NCBI GenBank assembly: GCA_002425705.1
Contig: DIMT01000036.1
Location: 14,339 to 74,316, forward strand
Direction: 5' to 3'
DNA: 59,978 nt
From: Firmicutes bacterium UBA5559
GTDB lineage: Bacteria > Bacillota > Clostridia > Peptostreptococcales > Anaerovoracaceae
Shown: positions 1 to 9,262 of the stretch, piece by piece
Numbering within the stretch: position 1 is the stretch's first letter
Layout of the letters: the number at the start of each line of letters is the position of its first letter
Program-made: the position numbers and the translations under genes
Notes under the pieces: generated by a model
The model's input: the letters and a program-made list of their open reading frames with translations, nothing else
Told to the model about the DNA's origin: nothing
Database searches by the model: none

Positions 1-1617
1 TTGTATCCTTTCGTCCCCTGCTCCCCGCTCACCAACCGGTTCCGGTGAAACCTCCGGATAGATGGATCCGGAAGGAGTCTCCGCCTTCATCGGATAAATA
101 AAATTGTTGCCCATAAAGCCGGGACGGATCCCCGCCAGGCTCTCTCCATACTGAGAAACGCTTTCCCGTCCTAAGGTATAGGACACACCGGAATAGGCCA
201 TCAGGTCTCCCTCGTAGGAACAGTCGATAAAGACCTGGGCAGCATAAGAGCTATCATCCCCGGTTCGGATTTCCGTAATTTTGGAGCGGTTTCCTTCCAC
301 GCCCCCTGCAGGAAGCCATTTCTCATAGTAGACATCGATACCGGCTTCTGCTGCCATCTGGAGAAGGGTCTCCTCTGCTGCATGGGGCTCAAAGTCCCAG
401 CTGATATCCCGATTGTAGCGGCTTCCCACTTTTTGGAGAAAGGCTCTTGCCAGTCCTCCTATTTTTTCTGTGTTCCGCCGGTCTGTATAGCCAAGCCCGG
501 AGGATACCATGCCACCCAGGTGCCTTCCCGGCTCTAAAATCGCCACGTCCGCTCCCTCTTGGGCGGCTGCTATAGCCGCCATCACACCGGATGCCGTTCC
601 TCCGTAAACCAGCACATCGTAATAGGTAACGTAATCATCAAACCGGACGGGAAGGGTCTGCCAGGTTTCAATATTCAGATGGTTAGTTTTATATTTGCCT
701 CCTTCCACCGTCAGCACCATTTGGGAAGAATCGTACAAATGGCATAGGGTGTTGACAAGGCTCTGCAGAAGGAGCCCCTCGTCGACGGAGCGGAGATCCA
801 TTCCTGCGGAAAATGGCCGGTTCCAATCTACCTGGAGCGTCCCTTCCCCTTTTGTCGGAGGAAGGATCCTTTTCATTTCTGCTTCTTTGGATATTCCCAG
901 AACTTCTACCAGCGCCCTTGTCATAACGGCTTCGTTGGTATCATTAGTTCGAAAGGTAACATCCTGGCTTCGGGTATAGATTTTTTTCTCTCTGAAATCC
1001 GGATAGTAAAAAAGGATTGGTTCGATTCTGGAAGCTTCCGTTTCAATCCGGCTGAGTGTGTAGCTGATTTCCTGATTGCCCTCCCTTACAATGGACTTAA
1101 CCAGACCCCAGTCTTTTCCATAGTAGTCCAGGGTTTTTCTACCAGCTCCCTCGGTGACTACCTCAATAACCTCAAAGGTCCCAGCAGGGGTTTCCATTGA
1201 AATACCGGTTTTCCCGATGGTTCGAATCCTTCCATCCCTGAGTTCCCAGGAGTTCCCCTCTTCCAGGGGACTCTGAAGGATTACCTCTGCAGCCAGATTA
1301 CGGCGTTCCAGCAGATTTTCCCGGAGGGATTTTTCCTGAACTGGCGTGGTGCAGGTTAGCCGCCCATCATTCCATTCCATCACAACGGCTGCTCCACCAT
1401 TGCCATCGGTTATTCGCTGCTGAACCTTATTATCGGCAATGTAATCATTATAGGTTTCATAAGGAAGAGTCCCTTTCCCTGCTCCGTCATAGTAGAATCG
1501 AGTATTCTCCAGGAAGGGAAAGTATAGGGCGGCTTCTTCCTTTTCTGGAACTTTTCCGCAACTAAAAAAGAGTGCCCCAAGCAAAAGAAGCCATCCAATC
1601 AGAATGATCTTTTTCAC
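1..1617 (-). CDS. Lipoprotein fusing a GerMN domain to an FAD-dependent oxidoreductase (C-terminus cut by window edge)
   Basis: I translated this frame by hand: 539 codons run open from GTG 1617 to the window edge, so the 3' end is missing. The start follows AGGAGGTG with a 6-base gap. Residues 1-20 form a signal peptide ending at a possible lipobox (FFSC, Cys20; position -3 is Phe, so the lipobox is weak). Residues 20-200 resemble the lead domain of clostridial GerMN lipoproteins. Residues about 200-310 match GerMN, with a typical ending (SLVNTLCHLYDSSQMVLTVEGG). From residue 333 a dinucleotide-binding FAD domain begins (YYDVLVYGGTASGVMAAIAA, then RHLGGMVSSGLGYTD), the FAD_oxidored/xanthan-lyase-like type. 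GerMN proteins and these oxidoreductases are normally separate. It follows a secreted GH26 gene by 26 bp, so an extracytoplasmic role is inferred. The substrate is unknown. Confidence 0.85.
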   Translation of the reverse strand, partial: MKKIILIGWLLLLGALFFSCGKVPEKEEAALYFPFLENTRFYYDGAGKGTLPYETYNDYIADNKVQQRITDGNGGAAVVMEWNDGRLTCTTPVQEKSLRENLLERRNLAAEVILQSPLEEGNSWELRDGRIRTIGKTGISMETPAGTFEVIEVVTEGAGRKTLDYYGKDWGLVKSIVREGNQEISYTLSRIETEASRIEPILFYYPDFREKKIYTRSQDVTFRTNDTNEAVMTRALVEVLGISKEAEMKRILPPTKGEGTLQVDWNRPFSAGMDLRSVDEGLLLQSLVNTLCHLYDSSQMVLTVEGGKYKTNHLNIETWQTLPVRFDDYVTYYDVLVYGGTASGVMAAIAAAQEGADVAILEPGRHLGGMVSSGLGYTDRRNTEKIGGLARAFLQKVGSRYNRDISWDFEPHAAEETLLQMAAEAGIDVYYEKWLPAGGVEGNRSKITEIRTGDDSSYAAQVFIDCSYEGDLMAYSGVSYTLGRESVSQYGESLAGIRPGFMGNNFIYPMKAETPSGSIYPEVSPEPVGERGAGDERIQ

Positions 1618-1643
1618 TTGCAGCACCTCCTTTAATAGAAGTA

Positions 1644-3200
1644 TCAGCCAAGGGAATTGAATTTCCATGTATCTCTCAAGTGTTTCCGAAAGACATCCAG
1701 CACACTTTTCGGTTCATCGATGTAATAAGATCGGGCGATGTTCCCGTAGGCATCCTTATCCGCACCATCCCACCAGATGGCCACCTTGATTCCCGGGTAT
1801 TTCCGGAAGCTGCGGAACATATTGTCTACCCACTGGGTTTTATCTCCACCCGTGTTGGCCGACGCAAACTCGGTAATCATCAGGGGCTGAGAAAAACGAT
1901 TGATGTAGTCCCGATACAGCCAGTCATAGAGTTCATCAAAGGTCTGCCATTTTTCTCCGGTGGCTGCATAATAGGTCCCTGTGTTGTAAGCGGTAAGACC
2001 CACCACATCCACGTATTCGTCTCCGGGGTAGTACATCATGGTATGATTCCAGCGGAAATCCGGAAAGGATTCTCCATTAGGGTTCCAGACCCATATTACA
2101 TTATCCGCCCCTGCTTCTTCAAAAATCTGGTATACATAGCGGTACCATTCTTTGAAAATCATGGGGTCTCTGGAAGTATGATAGCTGGAATAAGGGCACC
2201 AGTCCCCATTCATTTCATTTCCAAGACGGAAGAGGACCGGGTGGTCAAAGTCTGCAATGACCCCGGCATAATCCTTCAGGAAAGAGTCATAATCGCCCCG
2301 CAGGACATCATATACCATATTGCCTGTGCCCGGCGCTTTCCAATTGGTCTGAAGGGTCAGCTCCAGCACTTTGCCGTGCTTCCAGGCCGTGTCCAGCCGT
2401 TCCTTCAGGTTGGGATGCTTATAGGTGTTTTCAAACTCGCTGTAATTGAGAATGATGGGAAATTGGTAACCAATATAATTCTCAAAATAATCCAGGGTCT
2501 TGTAGTCAAACATCGCTGTGGTAGGCTCGAAAATCCCCCAGGTCAAGGGAGCTTCCTCAGCAAAGTAGCGGGTATAAAATTCCAGGGTTTCCGGATTCCA
2601 GCCGCGCAATTCAGGATCTGCTGCCGCCGTTTTCCGATGAACCGGCGATTTTACAGGCTGGAAGGTTTTAAAGTCCTGAATCAGGTAAGCGTAGCCCCCC
2701 AGATTGCTGATGGGCTGGTTGGCTTTGACAAAAATAGTATAAGCCGTATTTCCTTCCACCAAATCCATTACCAGATAGAAGTTCTTGTCATTCTGAACCC
2801 TGCTTAGTTTATCCCGGTTCCAGGAAACAAGATGTACCTGTCTGCCGGCGATGGTCTGATAACCTTGATATTCAATCCGGTGATCAGCTGTATTTTCTGT
2901 AAAACGATTGGAGTAATTAATGTAGCCAGCTCGTCCCACGCCGCTCAAGGGCTGACGGAATATTTCAATCCGCTTGCTGCTGTTTTCCAAAACAGCCACC
3001 ACATCCGAGTCGGTCATATCCGCCTTCATGTCGCCGTCGACTTGAAGGCTGTAGCCATCTACATAATTGACGAAGGTGGCCATAGTGCCCTGCTTCGTCA
3101 GGTCGTACAAATCCTGCCGGCTGGTTTCAGCAGCCGATGAGGCAGGGGCGGAACCCAAAAGCAGAAGGGTTGTCATTAATAAGGCAATTATTCTCTTCAA
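1644..3200 (-). CDS. Secreted glycoside hydrolase family 26 protein
   Basis: The 518-residue product starts at TTG with GGAG eight bases upstream. It has an N-terminal signal peptide (residues 1-24, ending ASSAA). Residues about 25-180 are an unassigned domain. Residues about 185-510 look like a GH26 TIM barrel (beta-mannanase or related beta-glucanase). The motif LGNEMNGDW places the likely acid/base at Glu319, and MITEFAS places the likely nucleophile at Glu444, both as in GH26. The intervening VWNPN and VVGLTAYN segments also fit the family. The exact polysaccharide cannot be read from sequence. The gene lies between the corrinoid adenosyltransferase and the GerMN-FAD lipoprotein in the same operon. 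Confidence 0.85.
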   Translation of the reverse strand: MKRIIALLMTTLLLLGSAPASSAAETSRQDLYDLTKQGTMATFVNYVDGYSLQVDGDMKADMTDSDVVAVLENSSKRIEIFRQPLSGVGRAGYINYSNRFTENTADHRIEYQGYQTIAGRQVHLVSWNRDKLSRVQNDKNFYLVMDLVEGNTAYTIFVKANQPISNLGGYAYLIQDFKTFQPVKSPVHRKTAAADPELRGWNPETLEFYTRYFAEEAPLTWGIFEPTTAMFDYKTLDYFENYIGYQFPIILNYSEFENTYKHPNLKERLDTAWKHGKVLELTLQTNWKAPGTGNMVYDVLRGDYDSFLKDYAGVIADFDHPVLFRLGNEMNGDWCPYSSYHTSRDPMIFKEWYRYVYQIFEEAGADNVIWVWNPNGESFPDFRWNHTMMYYPGDEYVDVVGLTAYNTGTYYAATGEKWQTFDELYDWLYRDYINRFSQPLMITEFASANTGGDKTQWVDNMFRSFRKYPGIKVAIWWDGADKDAYGNIARSYYIDEPKSVLDVFRKHLRDTWKFNSLG

Positions 3201-3241
3201 AACGGTTGCTCCTGTCTATCTTTATCATATACTTCTTTTCG

Positions 3242-3760
3242 TTAATTTTCAATTCCTGTTCTCGCCATGACTCCTTCATTGAAGTAATGCTTGATATCCT
3301 TCATTTCGGTCACCAGGTTGGCAAATTCGATGATTTCTTCCGGCGCATACCGGCCGGTGAGAATCACTTCCATCGTTTCCGGTTTTTTCTTCAGCACCTC
3401 CAGAACCTGCTCCACCTTCAGCAGTCCAAAGAACAGAGTTGTGTTGATCTCATCAAAGACTACCACATCATGCTCTCCCCTTGTGATGATTTCATCCATA
3501 CGCTTTATGCCTCGCTGGGCCATCTCGAAATCCTTTTCCGTCGGTTTTCCGTGCAAAAACTCCACATCACCGAATTGTTCGATCTGTAAGCCGGGCAGAT
3601 ACTCCATGGCCTTTAGTTCACTATAACTTTGGCCTTTCATGAACTGGCCGACAAAAGCCTTATTCCCCGCGCAGATGGTACGGAGCACCAGGCCGAAAGC
3701 TGCTGTCGTCTTTCCCTTTCCATTGCCGGTATAAACCTGTACATAACCCTTATCCAACAT
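3242..3760 (-). CDS. cobO: Cob(I)alamin (corrinoid) adenosyltransferase, CobA/CobO/BtuR type
   Basis: The 172-residue protein transfers the adenosyl group of ATP to cob(I)alamin, giving adenosylcobalamin. The P-loop GNGKGKTTA lies at residues 12-20, followed by family segments FVGQFMKG and a Walker-B-like VVVFDEIN. An open frame extends 49 codons upstream, but I chose ATG 3760: it sits one base after the stop of the upstream gene, and GGGAGG is placed correctly before it. Length matches the family. No other cobalamin gene is nearby, so its role in this operon is unclear. Adenosylcobalamin-dependent fermentation enzymes elsewhere in the genome could need it. Confidence 0.9.
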   Translation of the reverse strand: MLDKGYVQVYTGNGKGKTTAAFGLVLRTICAGNKAFVGQFMKGQSYSELKAMEYLPGLQIEQFGDVEFLHGKPTEKDFEMAQRGIKRMDEIITRGEHDVVVFDEINTTLFFGLLKVEQVLEVLKKKPETMEVILTGRYAPEEIIEFANLVTEMKDIKHYFNEGVMARTGIEN

Positions 3761-3761
3761 A

Positions 3762-5294
3762 TTACCGATCCTCCCTTTCTTTATAACGACGGATAATCTG
3801 CTCGGCAATCCGGATACCATCCACCGCAGCTGAGGTGATTCCACCGGAATAACCGGCTCCCTCGCCACCAGGATATAGACCCCGAATCTCCGATTGATAT
3901 CCCTCATCCCTTAAAATTCTCACCGGGGAAGAGCTTCTGGTTTCGATTCCTTTCAGAATCGTTGCCGGCGAATCAAATCCCCGAAGTTTACGGCCCAGGG
4001 CGGGCAGGACCTCCAGAACCGATTCGTTCACAAAGGGGGGCAGTGCCTGGCGTAGCAGGGCTCCCTTTCCTTTGTCCTCCTGATAATCACCAAGCCTGCA
4101 GGTCAGGGGTTCGTAGCTTTCCTGATTCAGGCGGAATGCCAGTTGTTCATAGTGTTCCTGGAAATCCAGACCCGCCAGGGGGCTATCTGATGAAAAATCA
4201 GACACCCGGACATCGACCAGCAGACCGCTGTTGGCAAACCGGCCATCTCTGGCATGATAGCTCATGCCGTTGGTAACCAGGCAACCTGGATGGGAGGAAG
4301 CGCTGATCACTTCTCCTCCCGGGCACATGCAGAAGGTATAGACTCCTCTTCCGGAGGAACTCCGTCCCGATAATTTATACTCGGCAGGGGGAAGGCCGGT
4401 CTGTTTGCCATACTGGGCCTGATCGATCCAGCTTTGGGTATGCTGAATCCGAAATCCCATGGAATAAGGTTTGGCTTCCATGGGAATCCCCATTTGATGC
4501 AGCTGACGGAAGGTATCTCTGGCGCTATGGCCCACGGTCAATATCAGGTCATCGGTTTCAATCCATTCCCCATGACCCGCCTCCACCCCAGTGACCCGGC
4601 CGTCCTCGATCCGGATCCCCGTGAGAGGGCTGCTGAACCGGATCTGACCACCGAGGGAAAGAATTTTTTTTCGAAGGTTGACGACCACACCACGAAGCCG
4701 GTCTGTTCCGATATGGGGCTTTTGGCGATAGAGGATGTCCTCATCAGCACCGGCCTTGTGAAACTCCATCAGGACCTTCTGAATCCGCTTGTCTTTTATT
4801 CCGGTGGTCAGTTTGCCGTCAGAAAAGGTACCGGCGCCTCCTTCCCCGAACTGTACGTTGGATTCCGGATCCAGGGTTCCGTCTTCCCAGAATCGTTCCA
4901 CGTCCCGAATCCTTTCATTCATCGGCTTTCCTCTTTCGAGGATGATGGGCTTTAATCCCATTTCCGCCAGAATCAGACCGGCAAATATCCCGGCGGGGCC
5001 GAATCCGGCGATGACCGGCGAATGCCTTAGTTCTTCCGTCCCCCGCTCCGGAAGCTGATATTCCTGTAGCCCCCCCTGGTCCAGGGGAAGCTTGATTTCC
5101 GGATCCTCCGGTTCAAAATCCACGCTGTAGACAATCCGAATATCCCCTTTATCCCGGGCATCGATGGACTCCTTAACGATGCGCCAGTTCTTTATTTCTA
5201 ATGAGGGTTTCTTCAGCTTTTCCCGGATACGCTCCGGGATGACCCGGGAGTCCTCCCCCACCTGGCATTTTATTTCGTGAATCCTATAGATCAT
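3762..5294 (-). CDS. NAD(P)/FAD-dependent oxidoreductase of the COG2509 family
   Basis: The 510-residue protein belongs to the uncharacterised FAD-dependent dehydrogenases of COG2509. A family-typical N-terminal domain of about 90 residues precedes the FAD-binding motif GFGPAGIFAGLILAEMG. Downstream are the family segments VQFGEGGAGTFSDGKLTTG and, near the end, EGAGYSGGITSAAVDG. I chose ATG 5294 because GAGG lies five bases before it. An in-frame ATG at 5315 overlaps the upstream stop (ATGA) but has no clear ribosome site. No substrate is established for the family. It sits directly after a BaiN-like flavoprotein gene and is probably co-transcribed with it. Confidence 0.85.
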   Translation of the reverse strand: MIYRIHEIKCQVGEDSRVIPERIREKLKKPSLEIKNWRIVKESIDARDKGDIRIVYSVDFEPEDPEIKLPLDQGGLQEYQLPERGTEELRHSPVIAGFGPAGIFAGLILAEMGLKPIILERGKPMNERIRDVERFWEDGTLDPESNVQFGEGGAGTFSDGKLTTGIKDKRIQKVLMEFHKAGADEDILYRQKPHIGTDRLRGVVVNLRKKILSLGGQIRFSSPLTGIRIEDGRVTGVEAGHGEWIETDDLILTVGHSARDTFRQLHQMGIPMEAKPYSMGFRIQHTQSWIDQAQYGKQTGLPPAEYKLSGRSSSGRGVYTFCMCPGGEVISASSHPGCLVTNGMSYHARDGRFANSGLLVDVRVSDFSSDSPLAGLDFQEHYEQLAFRLNQESYEPLTCRLGDYQEDKGKGALLRQALPPFVNESVLEVLPALGRKLRGFDSPATILKGIETRSSSPVRILRDEGYQSEIRGLYPGGEGAGYSGGITSAAVDGIRIAEQIIRRYKEREDR

Positions 5295-5311
5295 TCCGTC
5301 CTCGTTTCTTA

Positions 5312-6520
5312 TCATTTACTATTATTGAGAAAGCTTCCCATGGCCTTACCGGCCTTCATACCCTGAATCCAGGCCATCTGAAGATTATATCCCCCACAGG
5401 GCTGGTCACTGTCTGTAATTTCCCCAGCCAGATAGAGGCCTGGTACTTTCAGGGATTCCATGGTTTCCGGATCCAGTTCCTCTAAAGGGACTCCGCCCGC
5501 TGTGGCCTGGGCAGTCCGCCAGCCCTTTCCTCCGGTGATGGTAAAAGGCAGTTCCTTGAGAAACGCTGCCAGGGCATCCAGTTCTCGATCCTTAAATTCT
5601 AAAATCGGAATATCCATTTTGTCTGAAAGACCGGCTTTTGAAAAAATAAGCGGTATCAGCTTAGCGGGAACCATGGAATGAAGAATCCAGGTGCCTGCCA
5701 ATTCTTCTAGAGAATTTATTCTCTTTTTCAGATAGTCAACCAGGGATTCATAGTTCATTTCCGGCAAACAGTCTATTGTAATCCGGTAGCGCCGGAATCC
5801 TTCCTCCTGGTTTTCTCCCGGTTCCAGCTTCAGGAATCGGGTGAGATCAAAGATGCAGATTCCAGACAAGCCATCTTCCGTGAATTGAACCTCGCCGGAT
5901 TCTTTTGCCACCAAGCTGCCGTCCTTCCACAAGGAAGCTTTGCCCTGGAGACGAACGCCCTTCACATCCCGAAAATCTCCCTCGCAGGTTACCGGCATCA
6001 ACACCGGCGCCAGCCGGTTGACCGTGTGACCCAGGTTCCTGGCCATACGGAATCCTTCTCCCGTAGTGCCGAATTGGGGGGCTGCCTTACCACCGGTGGA
6101 TATTCCCAGCAATCGGGATTGGATCGTGCTGCCATCAGCCAGCTTAATGGTAAAGGAATCGGGGCTGCCTGCAACATCCAGGACTTCCCGATTTGGAATC
6201 CATCGAATCCCCAGCTGCTTCATTTCCCGCTCCAGCGCTTCCACTACAGAGGCAGCCTGCTGACTCCTTGGATAAAGCCGGCCCTCCTCTTCCTCATAGG
6301 TCATCAGGCTAATGGAATCAAAAAAGGCCAGGACCGGTTGAATCCCCGGCCCTCTGGTATTTCCAACGTTGCACCGGCCGTTACCGGTAGCGTACAGTTT
6401 TTTTCCAAGTTTATCGTTTTTTTCCACCAGGACAATCCGGCATGCAGGGTTTTCCCTCTTTGCCACAATCGCCATGGTCATGCCGGCAGCTCCACCGCCG
6501 ACAATACAGATATCTTCCAT
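5312..6520 (-). CDS. NAD(P)/FAD-dependent oxidoreductase, HI0933/BaiN family
   Basis: The 402-residue protein opens with MEDICIVGGGAAGMTMAI, a Rossmann FAD site, then has the family motif KLYATGNGRCNVGNT and, near the C-terminus, TAGGVPLEELDPETMES and CGGYNLQMAW. These define the HI0933-like flavoproteins (BaiN/RdsA group). The start at 6520 follows GAGGTGGAG. A 38-codon open extension upstream overlaps the SulP gene and is not convincing. The stretch between NGRCNVGNT and GRLYPRSQQA looks short for the family, so a small internal deletion is possible. The reaction is not established, although BaiN relatives in gut bacteria reduce bile-acid intermediates. Confidence 0.85.
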   Translation of the reverse strand: MEDICIVGGGAAGMTMAIVAKRENPACRIVLVEKNDKLGKKLYATGNGRCNVGNTRGPGIQPVLAFFDSISLMTYEEEEGRLYPRSQQAASVVEALEREMKQLGIRWIPNREVLDVAGSPDSFTIKLADGSTIQSRLLGISTGGKAAPQFGTTGEGFRMARNLGHTVNRLAPVLMPVTCEGDFRDVKGVRLQGKASLWKDGSLVAKESGEVQFTEDGLSGICIFDLTRFLKLEPGENQEEGFRRYRITIDCLPEMNYESLVDYLKKRINSLEELAGTWILHSMVPAKLIPLIFSKAGLSDKMDIPILEFKDRELDALAAFLKELPFTITGGKGWRTAQATAGGVPLEELDPETMESLKVPGLYLAGEITDSDQPCGGYNLQMAWIQGMKAGKAMGSFLNNSK

Positions 6521-6548
6521 CTCCACCTCATAACTTGTTACGAAATAT

Positions 6549-8201
6549 CTACAAGGATTCCAGGTGATCCTGTGCTGCCTGAACGATGGCCAGTTCTGCG
6601 CTTCGATAGACATTTTCTTCGCCAATGATATCAATGAAGCCCCCTCGGGTAAGATCCCGGAGGACTTTTGGCTGCACGCTGGTCAGGATGATCTTGACGT
6701 CCCTGTCCTTCATTTCCTTCGCCAGCTCCGTCAGACTCTGAACACCGGACAAGTCAATGACAGGTACGCCCCTCATGGAAAGGATGACCACCGAATGGTC
6801 CCGGGCTTTGGAGAGTTCCTTGACCAATTTATCCACCACCGCGAAGAAAATGGTTCCGGTGAGGTAGACCACTCGGATGTGCTCCGGAATAACCGGCAGC
6901 TTCATGCCGACTTCTTCCAGACGCTGGTTGTCGATTTCACTGACATTGATTTCAAGATCGGTCAACTTCACTACCACCAGAAAGGTGGAGAAAGCCACGC
7001 CGATGATGATGGCCTGAGTCAGATCCAATACCACCGTTGCCACCATCGTGATTCCGAACTTGGCCATACCGGTTTTAAAACGGTGACCGAATATATAATG
7101 GATGTTTTCCCAGTCGTTCATCCGCCAAGCGGTAACGATCAGTACCCCTGCCAACGCCGAAAGCGGGATGGAGGACATGACCGGAGCCAGCACGAACATG
7201 GAAAGCAGCAAAACCAGGGCATGGATAATCCCTGCCAAACGGGTCTCACAACCCGACTTGATCGCCACACTGGTTCGGGCTATGGCGGCAGTAGCCGGAA
7301 CACCGCCGAAGAAAGGAATCAGAACGTTTCCGACGCCCTGAGCAATCAGCTCCCGATCTCCGTTGAGTTTTTCATTTTTCATCTTGCCAGCAGAAGCACC
7401 GCAAAGGAGGCTTTCAATCATGGCCAGGGCCGCTATGGAAAAAGAAGGAATCACAAAATCCCAGATTTCAGAGTTCAGAAGGGTGGAAAAAGACATGCGA
7501 TCACTGAGAAAAAGGCTTTTGGGGATTTCTCCTACAACCGACACATCAAACTTGACAAAAGAGTTAAAAATCAATACGACTGCCAGGGCAACCAGAGATG
7601 ATGGGATCCGGGCATTCCATCTTTTAGGCCAGATGATCATGATCAGGATCACCATCGAACCGATCAGAGCTGCCTGCCAATTCATATCAAAACCGGAAGT
7701 AAAATAAGAAAGAACTTTGGTTATGGCCAGTTCTCCTTCCGATTGAACCCCGAAGAAATTATCCAGCTGTCCCAAAGCAATGATTACTGCTATACCAGAA
7801 GTAAAACCGGTTATGACCGAGGAAGGAATAAAATAGATGATTTTCCCCAATTTCAATATGCCGGCTGCGATCAGGATGCATCCCGCCAGAAAAGAGGCCA
7901 GTAAAATCCCCTGCATGCCGTATTTGGCTGCAATGGTAATTAAAATCGCCGTCATGGCCCCGGTAGGTCCGGAAATCTGGAAAGAAGCTCCTGATAATCC
8001 TCCGATGACGACTCCGGCTATGACGGCGGTTACCAGCCCGGCTGCCGCGGTTGCCCCGGAGCTGACTCCAAAGGCCAGTGCCAGTGGCAAGGCTACCGCC
8101 GCTACTGTGACTCCGGACAATATGTCCTTAGAAAACCGACCCTTGTTGTAGCCGGCAAATTCTTTTTTTAAATCCTGTTGATATTCCTTAACGATGTTCA
8201 T
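6549..8201 (-). CDS. SulP-family anion transporter with C-terminal STAS domain
   Basis: The 550-residue inner-membrane protein has the SulP layout: a hydrophobic transport core (residues about 25-400, with GLVTAVIAGVVIGGLSGA and FQISGPTGAMTAI, the signature region) and a cytoplasmic STAS domain (about 430-545, with VPVIDLSGVQSL). SulP proteins carry sulfate, bicarbonate or dicarboxylates. The substrate cannot be decided here. Its start overlaps the stop of the HdeD-like gene (ATGA), so translation is probably coupled. The group of stress protein, HdeD-like and SulP suggests an envelope or acid/anion stress role, but that is inference. Confidence 0.9.
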   Translation of the reverse strand: MNIVKEYQQDLKKEFAGYNKGRFSKDILSGVTVAAVALPLALAFGVSSGATAAAGLVTAVIAGVVIGGLSGASFQISGPTGAMTAILITIAAKYGMQGILLASFLAGCILIAAGILKLGKIIYFIPSSVITGFTSGIAVIIALGQLDNFFGVQSEGELAITKVLSYFTSGFDMNWQAALIGSMVILIMIIWPKRWNARIPSSLVALAVVLIFNSFVKFDVSVVGEIPKSLFLSDRMSFSTLLNSEIWDFVIPSFSIAALAMIESLLCGASAGKMKNEKLNGDRELIAQGVGNVLIPFFGGVPATAAIARTSVAIKSGCETRLAGIIHALVLLLSMFVLAPVMSSIPLSALAGVLIVTAWRMNDWENIHYIFGHRFKTGMAKFGITMVATVVLDLTQAIIIGVAFSTFLVVVKLTDLEINVSEIDNQRLEEVGMKLPVIPEHIRVVYLTGTIFFAVVDKLVKELSKARDHSVVILSMRGVPVIDLSGVQSLTELAKEMKDRDVKIILTSVQPKVLRDLTRGGFIDIIGEENVYRSAELAIVQAAQDHLESL

Positions 8202-8749
8202 TCCTCTTCGCCTTTGTTTCTGCGTTGATGTTTTCTTTTTTTATGGGGCATATTGATTCCTACTACCATGACATTTGCTCCCTGTATAACAAAAAAACCG
8301 CCTGCCAGAAGGACTACCGGCCAACTGAACAGGTTAGCATTGGCAAAAGCATAGAGCCCTGCCAGGGAGGCTACAATCCCAAACCCCAATGTCCAGATCC
8401 AGTTTTCTTCTCTCTGTGCTTTCAGCTGAAAAGCTGCTACCACCCGGAGGCAACCGGAGAAAATCAGCCACATGCCAAAGAATATGGCAATCATGGCATC
8501 CACCAGCAACTGATTGGACAGGACGATTCCTCCCAGAATGAAGGTGAGGATCGATTCGGAAATGACCCAGCTGCCCTCCGCTTTTCGATTTTTTTCCGTA
8601 AAATAATTAATGGCACCGGTGCCTCCTGCAAAAATCATCACCAGACCTAGTATAAAGGCCAGGGAAAGGAAGCTGGCGCCGGGATTGGCAAAACACCACA
8701 CTCCCGCCAGGAGCATGAGGATACCGGATAAAATTGTAACGATTCGCAT
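8198..8749 (-). CDS. HdeD-like (DUF308) membrane protein
   Basis: The 183-residue protein has about six hydrophobic segments arranged as repeated DUF308 units (LSLAFILGLVMIFAGG, MIAIFFGMWLIFSGCLRV, SWPVVLLAGGFFVIQGA), ending in a basic tail rich in Lys and Arg. HdeD of E. coli supports acid resistance at high cell density, and most family members are uncharacterised. It lies 12 bp after the stress-protein gene and overlaps the SulP gene by four bases. Confidence 0.8.
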   Translation of the reverse strand: MRIVTILSGILMLLAGVWCFANPGASFLSLAFILGLVMIFAGGTGAINYFTEKNRKAEGSWVISESILTFILGGIVLSNQLLVDAMIAIFFGMWLIFSGCLRVVAAFQLKAQREENWIWTLGFGIVASLAGLYAFANANLFSWPVVLLAGGFFVIQGANVMVVGINMPHKKRKHQRRNKGEEE

Positions 8750-8761
8750 AAACCTTCTCCT

Positions 8762-9142
8762 TTATTCGGATGGGATGACCAGCAATTCCGCCTTGCCGCG
8801 GATCCGGTTCTCAAATTGATGGATGAGCCCGTCTTCCTGAGGATTTTCTCCCGACTCACCCATAACCACCTCTGTTATTTTATTTTTTTCAACCAGTTCT
8901 ACCAAAGTATCCAGCACATGGTTGGACCGGACCACAGTCAGGTTCGCACCATATTCCAAGGCCTTCTCGTAGAGGTATTCCAATGCTTCCCCCTCTTCAG
9001 AGTTTCCCAGGAACTTAAATTCATAATGGGCCACATGGATAATGAAGAGTTCTCCTCGATTCTTCCCCAGAAGCTGATGGCCGTATCGGATCAGCCGGTC
9101 ACAAGTCTTCTGCTGCGTGACGCACACCATAATATTTTTCAT
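8762..9142 (-). CDS. Universal-stress-protein-like domain protein
   Basis: The 126-residue protein resembles a single UspA-type domain, closest in style to the one found in KdpD sensors. It opens KNIMVCVTQQKTCDRLI, has a hydrophobic FIIHVAH strand, and ends with the nucleotide-site-like stretch EVVMGESGENPQEDG. It is the first gene of the long minus-strand operon. The partner (ATP or cyclic nucleotide) is not predictable from sequence alone. Confidence 0.7.
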   Translation of the reverse strand: MKNIMVCVTQQKTCDRLIRYGHQLLGKNRGELFIIHVAHYEFKFLGNSEEGEALEYLYEKALEYGANLTVVRSNHVLDTLVELVEKNKITEVVMGESGENPQEDGLIHQFENRIRGKAELLVIPSE

Positions 9143-9188
9143 CTGACTCCCCTTTGTTTTCTAAGTTATCTTCTGCATATCGCTTCAT

Positions 9189-9217
9189 TTGCATTTAACT
9201 ATCGGCCAATATATTAT
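9189..9217 (+). promoter_or_regulatory. Probable SigA promoter of dinB
   Basis: TTGCAT (9189-9194) and TATTAT (9212-9217) are 17 bases apart, about 45 bases before the dinB start. No GAAC-N4-GTTC type LexA box is visible near it. Confidence 0.5.
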
Positions 9218-9262
9218 ATACTATTATCAACCTTCTTGCCATAGAAAAGAGAGAAAAACCTC

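Noticed and set aside
1680..2807. Plus-strand frame of 375 codons
   Set aside because: Antisense to the GH26 gene; composition is shadow-like.
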